Of a stretch of DNA of 64,000 nucleotides, positions 23,991-33,249 are shown in pieces (the stretch's first letter is position 1; the number at the start of each line of letters is the position of its first letter). This DNA is from Saturnia japonica. Lineage: Eukaryota; Arthropoda; Insecta; Lepidoptera; Saturniidae. The position numbers and the translations under genes are program-made. Where the stretch lies: contig CM065307.1 of assembly GCA_033032175.1 (NCBI GenBank), positions 558,001-622,000 of the forward strand, in the 5' to 3' direction. Below the pieces are notes generated by a model. It was not told the origin of the DNA, did no database searches, and worked only from the letters and a program-made list of their open reading frames with translations.

Positions 23991-24579
23991 TAATACACAA
24001 TTTTTTTGGTAAATATATTATGTGTAAGTACAGAACTCTCCATGCGCGAGTTCGCTTCGCATAAGCCACTTTTGATTTAATATAAAGTTTATTAACATAC
24101 TATACCTATATACAAGAAAATATTTAGTTTAGGTTAATTCACAATTCTTTTCCTTCGTCGTCAACATTCAGTGTCGTTAATTAAATTATTCATTCATTAG
24201 TGTACGTGTGAATTAAAAAAAAAGTTCTTTGTCAATATTATGCCTATAGCTATTTAACATAATTTGAAATAGTGATAAACAAAATTAAATTGCTAGATGA
24301 GTCAAAAGATGTAAGTTCGAATCCCACAGAGCCTTCTATGGAGGAAAACATCTTCTTTTTTATATTGTAGGTCAAATAACGGTACTGTCCGACCACCGAG
24401 GGATCGGTAATTTCTTGACGGTCGCTGCTGGCAAGCCGCTCAGCAAATGGATATAAGTGATCCCAAAACGCGACAAGCCTAAAGAGAGTAATTGTGACAG
24501 GCTTATTACTATATCTACGGAAGTCGCAACCCGGTTGGTACAATTCCTTACCACCCACTTCTTTATTGGTTATACAATA

Positions 24580-24986
24580 ACTGATACCAAACACACTAAA
24601 TGTTTACTATTTGCGGATGACCTAAAATTGTATAAGGTAATCAAAAATGTTAATGATTCAGTTCTTGTTCAAAGAGATTTGAAATGGTTAGAAGACTGGT
24701 GCATCGACAATAAAATGGAACTAAAGGCAAGCAAGTGTGTACATGTTTAATTTACAAAAAATAAAAATTTAACTCCTTCTAATTACTTCATAGGTACTGA
24801 AGCTTTGCAAGCCAAAACAAAGATTAGAGATTTGGGAATTGAGATAGACAGCAAGATACAATTTACTGATCACATAAGTATTACGATATCAAAGGCCTGG
24901 AAAATGTGTGGATTTGTTAAGCGCATGTGTAATGAATTCCGTGACATAAAAACATTATTTTATCTTTATAAAACCCTGGTTAGGAG
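24580..24986 (+). pseudogene. Old LINE reverse transcriptase, 5' half of a split copy
   Basis: In one frame this gives the RT palm box 'CLLFADDLKLY', then 'LEDWCIDNKMELKASKC', an in-frame stop, then 'IRDLGIEIDSKIQFTDHI' and 'FYLYKTLVRS'. This is the usual C-terminal RT and thumb region of CR1/Jockey-group LINEs. It stops at a foreign junction (24986/24987) and continues at 31929, where the next conserved residues 'RSILDYVISIWNP' resume without loss. Stops show that it is dead. The clade is inferred from wording only. Confidence 0.75.
24982..24986. repeat. Left AGGAG flank of the ~1.16-kb insert
   Basis: The 5-mer aggag occurs here and at 31929-31933, exactly where the LINE reading is interrupted and resumes. 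It is a candidate target-site duplication. Confidence 0.45.
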
Positions 24987-25474
24987 TAAAAAGGGCGCGT
25001 GCGTATGCCCATATACAAATGTGCTACGTCAACTTATACAGAGCGGGACCGCGCACCGAGGGAGCGAACGCGACGGAAACGATTCCCTCGTACTCTGTAT
25101 AACCGACGGCGGATAACACGCTACGGTAACCAGCTATCTGGAAACCAGTGCGTGCGAGCCACTCTCACTACGTGCGACCGACCCTGCTCACACCTGAAAC
25201 TACTAGGCGTGAAGAGGGCGAAACATTAAGGTACACACGCAGTGAGGTGCCTGCTGGTAGGCGCGGCGATGACGTAGCACGGAGCGGAATGGACTGGGTC
25301 GCTGGCGGGTTGAACACTTAGTGAAGATGCAAAATGACACACAGGCACCACAATAAAATTCGCTGTATTCTTCAAGACACAATACAATTTGTTGGTACTA
25401 TCTTCTGGGTACTGTTTCTTCCAGTTTCTTGAGTCTTGATTCTTCAGCTTGTGGCACCCGTGTGTGCCTTTGGC
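24987..25474. mobile_element. Unidentified insert in the old LINE, left part
   Basis: This GC-richer sequence ('gcgcgtgcgtatgccc' onward) interrupts the LINE RT and is itself interrupted by the intact Jockey element. The right part is at 31248-31928. The two parts total about 1.16 kb and are bracketed by AGGAG. It contains a perfect 10-bp inverted repeat (25034-25043 with 25093-25102) with an inner 7-bp inverted pair. No protein was recognised. It could be a solo LTR or a non-autonomous element. The ends (TA...CA) are not the canonical TG...CA. Confidence 0.5.
25464..25474. repeat. Jockey target-site duplication, left copy
   Basis: The 11-mer 'gtgcctttggc' is repeated perfectly at 31248-31258, on either side of the complete Jockey element. 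Confidence 0.95.
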
Positions 25475-25498
25475 TTTTTTTTTTTTTTTTTTTTTTTT

Positions 25499-26000
25499 AG
25501 AACTGAGTACACTGTTAGCCTTAGGGGCCCTAAAGCCGCTGCGGCTTTTACAGCTTCACCGGACTTGGGGGCGAGCGCAGAGGGCACTCAGCCGCGAAAG
25601 TTTTGTGGACGACTCGCACGAGGGTGCCAAAGTGGCCGGACCTCGGCTCGGGCGGTCGTCGCGTTCGCAAATAGGTCGCGATCTATTCGAATCCCTACAC
25701 CTACGATTCGAGCTAACTAAATATACACATAGGCACGTTCCCTTCCTCCTGGGAGGAAGGAAGGAACCGTGCGTATGTGTATTCAATAATCGGAATGTTT
25801 CTACACTAACTAGCGCTAACTAGCGTAAAAAAAAGAAAAAAAAAGGTCCCTCACAGAACCTATGTACCTGTGTGGTGTGCACGTGTGTATGTTCATACGT
25901 GTGTAGTGTTGTATGTAGGTAGCTAAGTGATGCACGTACAGTGTCACTTGTATCGCGCGGGCGGTTGCCTGACCCAAGGGTTTCACACCGAGGAACGGAC
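25499..26000 (-). other. Jockey 3' UTR
   Basis: Runs from the ORF2 stop to the poly(A) tail. It contains the family signature 'gggggcgagcgcagagggca' and a small inverted repeat around 25740-25765 ('ccttcctcctgggaggaagg') that could form a stem-loop near the 3' end. A 3' hairpin is a plausible recognition signal for the element's RT (inference). Confidence 0.7.
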
Positions 26001-28895
26001 CTAGGCTTGGGTTACCGCTAGAGAGGGTGGACGTGACGGGTGTGCTGGAGCGAAATTGACCGCCCGCCCTCTGCGGAGAGAACGGTGGTTACGCGGGCGT
26101 GGGCGCTGGCACGCTCTGTTTGGAGAGACGGATGTGTAATATTTATTCGAATTTTCGATGTGATCGTCGGGATCAATAAAAATATTGCGCGGCCGGCGTT
26201 TGCACCGGATGTCCGTGGGTGCCGGAACATAAGTGGCGGCTGTTTTTATTAACGGATTCGCGTGGTTCGATGCGGTGTCGAAATACGAACGGGAGAGCTG
26301 TTTAACGTAGGCATGTATCGAAGGAAGCTCCATATCTCTATGGAGATCTACGCTTCGTACATACCACGGGGCCCCGGTGAGACGATAGAGGAACCTATTC
26401 TGTATCGATTGTAACCGTTTGAAACTCGACTCGGACATATGTGCGAACACGGCGCAACTGTATGTCAAAATTGGTCGAATACACGTCTTGTAGAGCGTGA
26501 GCTTATGTCGCGTGGACATTTTACTCACCGAACACAACAGAGGATGCAACCGGCCCAGGACCCACGCGGCCCTGTTCCTAACCTTACGGATGTGGGGTCT
26601 AAAAGAGAGCCTACTATCTAGGGTTACCCCTAGATATTTGGTCTCTCTTACATACGGAATCGGATTATCGTAGAGCTTAACAGGTTTAAGCTTCCACGGT
26701 ATCTGTGACGAATCCGCATCGAAGAGCATCGCGGCGCTCTTCGAGGGATTAACGGCTATACGCCACTCGTTAAACCACTTCCCGAGAGTGGTCACGGAGC
26801 GTTGGACTTTGTGTCTGAGGTGGGATCTATTCCTATCTGAGGCATATAAGACTGTATCGTCAGCGTATAGCCCTACCTCGACCTCCGGGAGTCGAGGTAG
26901 GTCACTAACGTACAGGTTAAATAGGCTAGGAGCCAGGATCGAACCTTGGGGAACGCCTGAGCGTATTGGACGGGGCGTGGACAATTCACCTTCCACTCTA
27001 TAGCGAAAGGTGCGATCTGTTAGATAGTCGCGAATTATTTTAATTAGCCTATCGGGGACTTCAAAGTGATACAACTTGTAGATCAATCCCTCGTGCCAGA
27101 CCTTATCGAAGGCCTTGGCAACGTCGAAAAAGACCGCAAGTGTACGGCGGGGTTTATATAATTCAGCAAAATTAAATGCAACGTGCTCCGTGAGGCGGTG
27201 CACTTGATGAGTGCAAGAATATCTAGCACGGAAACCGAATTGCTCAGGCGGATAGAGGTCTTTCTCCTCTATTACTGACTTGAGACGGTTCAGAAGGATC
27301 CGCTCGTACATTTTCCCTAAAGCATTTAGGAGACTGATCGGGCGATAGCTGTCGGGAAGCGACGCGCTCTTGCCGGGCTTACGGATACCTATGACTATGG
27401 CCTTTTTCCAGGCGGCTGGAAAATGGCAGTGGGCTATGGCTACATTGAAGATGCAGACCAAAAGAGCTATGAGGCGATCGGGAAGAAGTCTAAGTACTTC
27501 ATTCCTGATCCCGTCGGGACCTGGTGCTTTTCTAAGCTTAAGGCTTTTTATAATGGAAAGAACCTCCTCAGACGTGACTGGGGACAGGGAGTCTGTCGCG
27601 GGGAGCTTATCCAGCTCCCGCACGCATCCATCGATACCCTCGACCCGGTCGGTATTTGCATCGACACTGTTCGGAGAGCACTGGCTCTCCAAACAAGTGG
27701 CGAGGCACTCCGCCTTGTCGCTGCTATCGAAGGCGAGCGGTATACCGGGACCCCTCTCGAGGGGGGGCATAAGATAAGAAGCCTCTATTTTGAGGCTGTG
27801 AGCTAATTTCCAGTAAGCCAGATGCGACGGCCTTAGCCCTTCGACGAGGGCGTCCCATCTGTGACTTCTGAGTTCTAATATACGGGCTCTAACCGATCTT
27901 TGAAGTGCGCGTAAACGTGCTCGGTTTTCCTCGGTCGGATAGTGGTCGTGCGCACGAGTCGCCGCGTTCTTTTCCGTCAACAACGCCCACACGTCGGCAG
28001 GGAGTACGAAGCGGCGATCGCTCGCCTCTTCGACCTCTCTCGAGGCCTCTCTGATGCCGGCCTGCAGGTGGTCGACCAGGGAATCGATCGCGAGATCTAC
28101 GTCCGCAACGGACCCCAATACGTCCGGGATCCTATCTAAGCTGGACGAGGACGGCCTGTCCGCAAGATAATGTTTTAGCTTGGCATAGTCAACCACTTGG
28201 ACCGAAGGAGGGCTAGAGTCGTCTGGTTGACCTAGCTGCATGATGACCGGACGGTGGTCGGAGTCGAGCTCGTGTACGACCCGAATGAGTCGTAACCGAA
28301 GCGCGATACCTTTAATGAGAGCTACATCAAGCACTGTCGGCATACAGTTGTCTTGAAAGTGGGTGGGAGTGGGTGGCGCTATGACATCAAAGTTTAGCAC
28401 GTTCGTTAGCTCTTCGAGTTTAACCCCATTACTGGAGTCTCTCCAATTGCCAAACGAAGTGTGTCCACAATTGAGGTCACCCGCTATAATGACCGATTCA
28501 CCGAGCGAAAGTAGCTTTTCTAGGTCAGACCTGAGAGGCTCTTTCCTCGGCGAGAGATAAACTGAGACTAACGTTATGGACGGGTGGTCGGTCATTCCTA
28601 GTCTACACACGGATACTTCCATATTGGTAAGTATCGGAGGATCTACCGGCGTACAATATAACGATCGTTTGTAATAAATGAGAGTGCCGCCCCCGCGGCC
28701 GGCCCGGTCATTTCTTACAATATTGTAGTTCGCGATTTTTGGATCACGTTTAGCACGCTTTAAGAGCGTCTCCTGCACTAAAAGAACATCTACTTGGTGA
28801 TCTTTAAGAAAGGTCGCGACGAGATCACGCTGCGGATATAGGTTCCGTGCGTTAAAAAATGAAAGATTTAACGCTTTCGGTTTAAACTTTGCCAT
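26001..28895 (-). CDS. Jockey ORF2: endonuclease and reverse transcriptase
   Basis: A 964-residue ORF. Residues 1-220 are an APE-type endonuclease: N15, the catalytic glutamate in 'QETLL' (E42), 'GDLNCGH' (D140, N142) and the 'SDHRP' box (212-216). The reverse transcriptase spans about 440-720, with 'KAPGPDGI', 'YRPISLL', 'FDVAKAFDKVW', 'GVPQGSILAPSLFN' and the catalytic 'YADD' (677-680). The C-terminus is the usual thumb and tail with 'RPILTYSCAVF'. Length is normal for Jockey ORF2. The start lies 14 bases inside the end of ORF1, so translation probably depends on reinitiation or a coupled mechanism. All key residues are present. Its expected role is nicking the target and copying the element RNA in place. 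Confidence 0.96.
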   Translation of the reverse strand: MAKFKPKALNLSFFNARNLYPQRDLVATFLKDHQVDVLLVQETLLKRAKRDPKIANYNIVRNDRAGRGGGTLIYYKRSLYCTPVDPPILTNMEVSVCRLGMTDHPSITLVSVYLSPRKEPLRSDLEKLLSLGESVIIAGDLNCGHTSFGNWRDSSNGVKLEELTNVLNFDVIAPPTPTHFQDNCMPTVLDVALIKGIALRLRLIRVVHELDSDHRPVIMQLGQPDDSSPPSVQVVDYAKLKHYLADRPSSSSLDRIPDVLGSVADVDLAIDSLVDHLQAGIREASREVEEASDRRFVLPADVWALLTEKNAATRAHDHYPTEENRARLRALQRSVRARILELRSHRWDALVEGLRPSHLAYWKLAHSLKIEASYLMPPLERGPGIPLAFDSSDKAECLATCLESQCSPNSVDANTDRVEGIDGCVRELDKLPATDSLSPVTSEEVLSIIKSLKLRKAPGPDGIRNEVLRLLPDRLIALLVCIFNVAIAHCHFPAAWKKAIVIGIRKPGKSASLPDSYRPISLLNALGKMYERILLNRLKSVIEEKDLYPPEQFGFRARYSCTHQVHRLTEHVAFNFAELYKPRRTLAVFFDVAKAFDKVWHEGLIYKLYHFEVPDRLIKIIRDYLTDRTFRYRVEGELSTPRPIRSGVPQGSILAPSLFNLYVSDLPRLPEVEVGLYADDTVLYASDRNRSHLRHKVQRSVTTLGKWFNEWRIAVNPSKSAAMLFDADSSQIPWKLKPVKLYDNPIPYVRETKYLGVTLDSRLSFRPHIRKVRNRAAWVLGRLHPLLCSVSKMSTRHKLTLYKTCIRPILTYSCAVFAHMSESSFKRLQSIQNRFLYRLTGAPWYVRSVDLHRDMELPSIHAYVKQLSRSYFDTASNHANPLIKTAATYVPAPTDIRCKRRPRNIFIDPDDHIENSNKYYTSVSPNRACQRPRPRNHRSLRRGRAVNFAPAHPSRPPSLAVTQA

Positions 28896-30780
28896 TGAAA
28901 GGCCCTAAGTTATTATTACACGCCTCACGGTCGAGACGTTGTAGTGTCTCTGAGAGGCGGGGGAACGCGCAAGCGGTCTTGATGAGACCGAAGCGCTCCA
29001 GATGGTCATTGTAGTCAATGAGCTCGCGGATATCGTGCTCGCGAAGGAGCAGTATCATTAAGTCGTTACTATTAACGACAGCGTTAGCGGGCGCGCGGGG
29101 CGCGGGAATATCCATAGCCATAAGGGGCTGTGGATTGGGGCGACGGGGGCCCCATGCGTTCTGCGATGAACGCACGGGTTGCGGTTGCACCGCGCGGGGT
29201 GCGGAGAGGCCGGCGGTGGCCGGGGACTGGCGCGGGACCGGCAGCGCGGGAAATTCCCCTGACGCCAGCGGGGGTTGCGCTTTGATGGCTGAGGTGGGGG
29301 GCGCCGCCCGGGGGGCCGCCTGCCTCTGCGTGCGTGGCCGCGTGGTACGCGGGGCCTTGGGGCAACCGCGATAATTCGCGGGATGCCCCTCCTCCCCGCA
29401 TAACACGCAGCTCGGGGGGACGACGGAGTCACGCTCGCGCGTGCACTCCCGTGTGGGGTGGTCCTCTCGGCACTTTACGCACCGCGGACGAGAATGACAG
29501 TTACGGGCAGCGTGCCCGTACAGCTGGCAGTTGTGGCACTGCGCAGGCTGGTGGTTTTTGTGTGGGGGCTCCACGTTAATCCCGGAGAGCCCGCACACCG
29601 TCTCTAGCTGGAAGATGGCCTTTCCCTCGGGGGAAAGGTCCAATATGGCCACTACCATTTGTAGTGGCCGCTTATCTTTACTGTACATCCGGTGTACTTC
29701 CCGGATGGGATAACTTTGCTCCTTGAGCGAGGAGCACACCTCCGACGGGTCGAGCTCCACCGGAATGCGGCGGATGACCACTCGGAGGACGCGCTCCTCC
29801 GCGAGCGAATACGTATAAAATTGCAGACCTTTCTGCCGGAGGAGGGTGGTTAGTTTACGGTGAGTTTCCGAAGAACTCACCGAAATAGAAATCCCGTTGA
29901 CTATGTTTCTAGCCTTGTGGTAGTCGAGTTTGAGTCTGCGCATCTCATTGCAGACTCCCATCCAGGCTGCCTTGTCCCGGATTATGATTGGAGGTGGGGC
30001 ACGCTCTTTTTTCCCGCCGGCGGGCGCGGGGAGCTGGGAGGACGCGGGGGCGGCGGCGCCCCTGACTACTGCCTTAGCTATTACCTTAGGCGCCGGTTGA
30101 GCAGTCGGACTGCTACGCGCCGTTCGCTTACGCGACGCCACGACGGTGAAGCCGTCGTTCTCGGTATCCATCTCCGGAGATGGATCCGGATTCGCGGGCG
30201 AGTCTTGTTCGACCGGAAGGGCCGAAAACGAATTTTTCGTCTTTAACGCGGTTTCCGTGGATCGCGCGGGACGGACGTACGGACTATTTTTGGTAACCCT
30301 AGATTGTGACCGCGAATTTCGCGGCCCTCGCCTGACGGAGGCGGGGCTTGACCCGCGCGATTGGCTAGTCGGGACAGGGGGCGTGGCCGTAGGCGCGGCC
30401 ATGGCCCCGGATGACGCGGCGGACAGGCGCGTAACGCTGCGCGCGGGACGTTTGGGCGCGACGCCGACTGGCGCGGCGCCAGTGGATGTAACGGTCGCGG
30501 CCGTGACGTCATCGGCCGCCTTGCTACCTGAAGCGGCCGCCTCGCTACCTGAAACGGCCTCATGACGGGTCGCGGTCGCAGCGGTGCGACGCACGCAGGC
30601 GTTCTCAGGTAGATTACGGTATTCCTCGTCTAGAGAGGGACACCGTAATACGACGAAATTTTGATAGCGCTGGTATTGAAACTCCAGCGCTTTCATCCTG
30701 GCTTGCAACTTGCCTATGCAAGTGGCCAGGTCGGCAACGTTATTTGCCATGGCGGCAGAAGAGGGAGGACAGTGGGACAT
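28882..30780 (-). CDS. Jockey ORF1: Gag-like RNA-binding protein with zinc knuckles
   Basis: A 632-residue ORF. The N-terminus has a short helical stretch (about 12-45). A long Ala/Pro/Ser/Arg-rich, probably disordered region follows (about 65-265). Next comes an RNA-recognition-like segment joined to a PRE_C2HC-type region (about 275-405, 'EVHRMYSKDKRPLQMVV'). Three cysteine-rich knuckles complete the pattern: 'CHNCQLYGHAARNC' (415-428), 'CVKCREDHPTREC' and 'CVLCGEEGHPANYRGC' (about 434-473). This arrangement is typical of Jockey ORF1, which packages the element RNA with ORF2 protein. The tail after 475 is Pro/Ala-rich. Base composition is much more GC-rich than the flanks. Confidence 0.94.
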   Translation of the reverse strand: MSHCPPSSAAMANNVADLATCIGKLQARMKALEFQYQRYQNFVVLRCPSLDEEYRNLPENACVRRTAATATRHEAVSGSEAAASGSKAADDVTAATVTSTGAAPVGVAPKRPARSVTRLSAASSGAMAAPTATPPVPTSQSRGSSPASVRRGPRNSRSQSRVTKNSPYVRPARSTETALKTKNSFSALPVEQDSPANPDPSPEMDTENDGFTVVASRKRTARSSPTAQPAPKVIAKAVVRGAAAPASSQLPAPAGGKKERAPPPIIIRDKAAWMGVCNEMRRLKLDYHKARNIVNGISISVSSSETHRKLTTLLRQKGLQFYTYSLAEERVLRVVIRRIPVELDPSEVCSSLKEQSYPIREVHRMYSKDKRPLQMVVAILDLSPEGKAIFQLETVCGLSGINVEPPHKNHQPAQCHNCQLYGHAARNCHSRPRCVKCREDHPTRECTRERDSVVPPSCVLCGEEGHPANYRGCPKAPRTTRPRTQRQAAPRAAPPTSAIKAQPPLASGEFPALPVPRQSPATAGLSAPRAVQPQPVRSSQNAWGPRRPNPQPLMAMDIPAPRAPANAVVNSNDLMILLLREHDIRELIDYNDHLERFGLIKTACAFPRLSETLQRLDREACNNNLGPFNGKV

Positions 30781-31247
30781 TTTTATTTAATTTTAAATTT
30801 AAAGGCCTCCCTGCCTTAGGGGCAGGGGGGTGCGCCAAAATATTTAAAAGACTATCGGAGTCGGCAAGAGACCTGTTGTCAAGGTGCAATGACACACAGG
30901 AAGGACCTATCAACCCTAAGGAGCCCTAACAAGCCCGGGGCCGAGGACGCAGACCGGTAATTAAACCGGGCTAGGCCCAAACAGGTTCCCGGGGATGGAG
31001 TGTGCAGGATGGGAAGGTTTGGCAGGAGACACCTGGGGCAAGACTATGCGATAACCGCAAAGGCCTAGATTCCCAGGCCCGTCCGAGTCTGGCACGCGAG
31101 CGTTAGACACCAGTTGGTTTACGTCGTAATTGCAACAATATATTTGAAATAAATTCCAAATATAAGATCGCAACAATTAAGTCACGTGATGGTCAAAATT
31201 GAAAACGGAGCGACACGTCCGTTCGCAACAGTGACCAAATCGGAACC
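30781..31247 (-). promoter_or_regulatory. Jockey 5' UTR with presumed internal promoter
   Basis: Lies between the element start (first base 31247, reading 'ggttccgatttggtcac') and the ORF1 start codon. LINEs of this clade carry an internal pol II promoter in this region (known of the family). I saw no TATA box and did not identify specific sites. Confidence 0.6.
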
Positions 31248-31928
31248 GTGCCTTTGGCCCCAGTAGTGCGCCTTTTATATTGTTTGCCGGAGAGCGAGAC
31301 GGACGATGGCGTCTCTATCCGTACTGCTCATTACCAAACTTGGGTGTGGTCCGGTAACCGCGGTAATGCGCCGTGGTTGCACTATCGCTGTCTCTATCTA
31401 TTATTATTATTATTTGTATGCAGAATACAATAAATCGTTAATATCTCTAATTACAATTATTCAATTACTATAAAAACAATTTCACATTATTGTAGATACA
31501 AATACCTATCCCAAAACACTAACTTTAACATTATAGGTCAATAAACATGGTAGATACAAATCGTTAAACATTGCAACTTTAAAACAGCTTGAAACTCGTT
31601 ATATACACACTATTTGATGTTACAAACATTATAAAACATATAGAGAAGACCAATTTACCTATATAACACAAAACATTACATACAACTTCTATATAATATG
31701 AATTATCGATGATATATGATTTCAATACTTTAAGTGATTATTTCTATTGAATTACAAACATTTTCATAACTTATATACTGTTCTTATATACCTACACGCT
31801 ATAGTAACATATTCAAAGCATTAGAAACATTAAATTATTGATTGTTCGTACAAATGATTCATCCCTACAACTTATATTTACAATTGCTATTCTCGTATCA
31901 TTACGCTTAGGCCTATGCGTCGCTAACA
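31248..31928. mobile_element. Unidentified insert in the old LINE, right part
   Basis: Continuation of 24987-25474. It begins with the second copy of the Jockey target duplication (31248-31258), is GC-rich to about 31380, then AT-rich. No protein was recognised. It ends 'cgctaaca' immediately before the AGGAG at 31929-31933, where LINE coding sequence resumes. Confidence 0.5.
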
Positions 31929-32573
31929 AGGAGCATTTTAGACTATGTAATAAGTATTTGGAACCCTCGCTATAATATCCATATTGATCGCTTAGAGCGC
32001 ATTCAACGCAATTTTACAAAATATCTCGGTCGCAATGACCAGAAATGCAAATGCTCTTAACGCGCTGATTATAAAACTCGTTTAAAGCACTTTAATCTTA
32101 TATCGCTGCAAATTAGACGTAAGATCTTCGACCTTATTCTTGTACATAAGCTTGTTAACGGAGATATTATAGTCCCTTAAGTATTACAAGAATTAAATCT
32201 AAATGTTCCTAGGATGATACCAAGATTTCCTATTCAAAGAACCTTCTCTAAAACGCATTTCAGAACGAATATCTGTTTACCTTTGAATCGTCTTAAGGAC
32301 TTGTGTATAGCGATGTTAATAAAAATAATGTTGATATTGACGACTTCAATTGCTCTTTCTGGAATTTTCGCTGAAAATTGTATGAATCATTTGATTTGTA
32401 GCGATCTTCATATTTGTAATTTGTTTTTGTTTTTGTTGGTGTTGTGCTGCGGCATAGTGTAATAAGATGTGTATATCTGTAGAGATACTTGGCACAGTCC
32501 TTATCTTGTGATGTATTTGTTATTGTAATATTCTGTGAATGTGCCGTTGATGTCACAATAAATAAATAAATAA
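31929..32573 (+). pseudogene. Old LINE reverse transcriptase, 3' half of the split copy
   Basis: The frame resumes with 'RSILDYVISIWNP', then 'DRLERIQRNFTKYL' and 'ADYKTRLKHFNLISLQ', with in-frame stops. It ends in a non-coding tail with an AATA tandem repeat (about 32555-32573). That is the usual short-repeat 3' end of several LINE clades rather than a plain poly(A). Together with 24580-24986 it forms one ancient copy. Confidence 0.75.
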
Positions 32574-32704
32574 ATCCTGAAACTCGATACACCTAAGCAA
32601 GTCACTATGCAATGGCGGGTGGTATACCTAGTCTGAGGTGATCGCCATCCAGTCTGATACTTCCAGTTACCACCCAGCAAACGGAACAATAGAATAGTGG
32701 TTTT

Positions 32705-32925
32705 TTATCATTAAGGGCCCAGGACCGTTTAGAGACAGTTTCACCAGGCTTGAGGATGAGCGTGAAAGGCACTCAGCCGCGAAAGCGTGGTAAAAAGCAC
32801 AATGGTGCTAAAGTGGCCAAATCTCGGCTTGGGCTGTTGTCGTACATGTCAATAAGTTTTAATTTAACTAGAATACTGGAAAGCACGAAATTACCACTTG
32901 CCAGAGGGGAATTGAGAGAAGTATA
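32705..32925 (-). repeat. Old Jockey-family 3' UTR relic
   Basis: 'aagggcccaggaccg', then 'caccaggcttgaggatgagc', then 'ggcactcagccgcgaaag', then 'gctaaagtggccaaatctcg' is a diverged form of 25510-25640. The coding part is lost, and it abuts an RTE remnant. Confidence 0.7.
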
Positions 32926-32949
32926 CTTAAGGTTAAGAAAATAGACAAG

Positions 32950-33245
32950 ATAAGACACACCAGGATAAGAGTAATAACAAAAGCCACAAATGCCCTGAAG
33001 CTATGCCTAGAAGCTCAAGAGGAAACGGGCAGGACACGTAACGAGGCTCACAGACCAGAGAGGGGCCCTCAAAATTACCATATGGGGAGTTCCACACGGT
33101 AAAAGAGGTAGAGTAAAACGAATTACACAATGGGAAGATGACATTTAAAAAAATGCAGGCCCAAATTGGTGCCAAACAGCTCAAAATAGAGAAATTTGGA
33201 CATTCTTGGAGGAGGCTTTTACCCACTAGGGGTTTTTGATTTAGA
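32950..33245 (+). pseudogene. RTE-clade LINE, C-terminal remnant
   Basis: Translation across one stop gives 'RAGHVTRLTDQRGALKI', 'WGVPHGKRGRVKRITQWEDD' and 'REIWTFLEEAFTH'. This is the C-terminal tail typical of RTE-type retrotransposon polyproteins (AGH, GRP-like box, W-DD, EEAFT). Only the last ~95 residues remain and they are broken by a stop. Confidence 0.75.
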
Positions 33246-33249
33246 CATA

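Larger units (their letters stand above)
25475..31247 (-). mobile_element. Complete Jockey-clade non-LTR retrotransposon
   Basis: A 5.77-kb element on the minus strand. It has a 5' UTR (31247-30781), ORF1 (30780-28882), ORF2 (28895-26001), a 3' UTR and a terminal poly(A) tail seen here as 24 T residues (25475-25498). A perfect 11-bp target-site duplication flanks it. The element is full length, both ORFs are open, and a partial copy elsewhere in the window is nearly identical. These facts point to recent insertion and possible present activity. At least four old 3' UTR relics and two recent truncated copies of the family lie in this window (7485, 13188, 21630, 23890, 32705 and 55201). Confidence 0.95.

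Noticed and set aside
25436..25823. Overlapping plus-strand ORFs across the Jockey tail
   Set aside because: They read through the poly(T) and 3' UTR on the wrong strand. The same reading appears at 7535 from the second copy.
29018..30565. Several plus- and minus-strand ORFs of 100-139 codons opposite Jockey ORF1
   Set aside because: Shadows caused by the GC-rich ORF1. No domains, while ORF1 itself has clear motifs.
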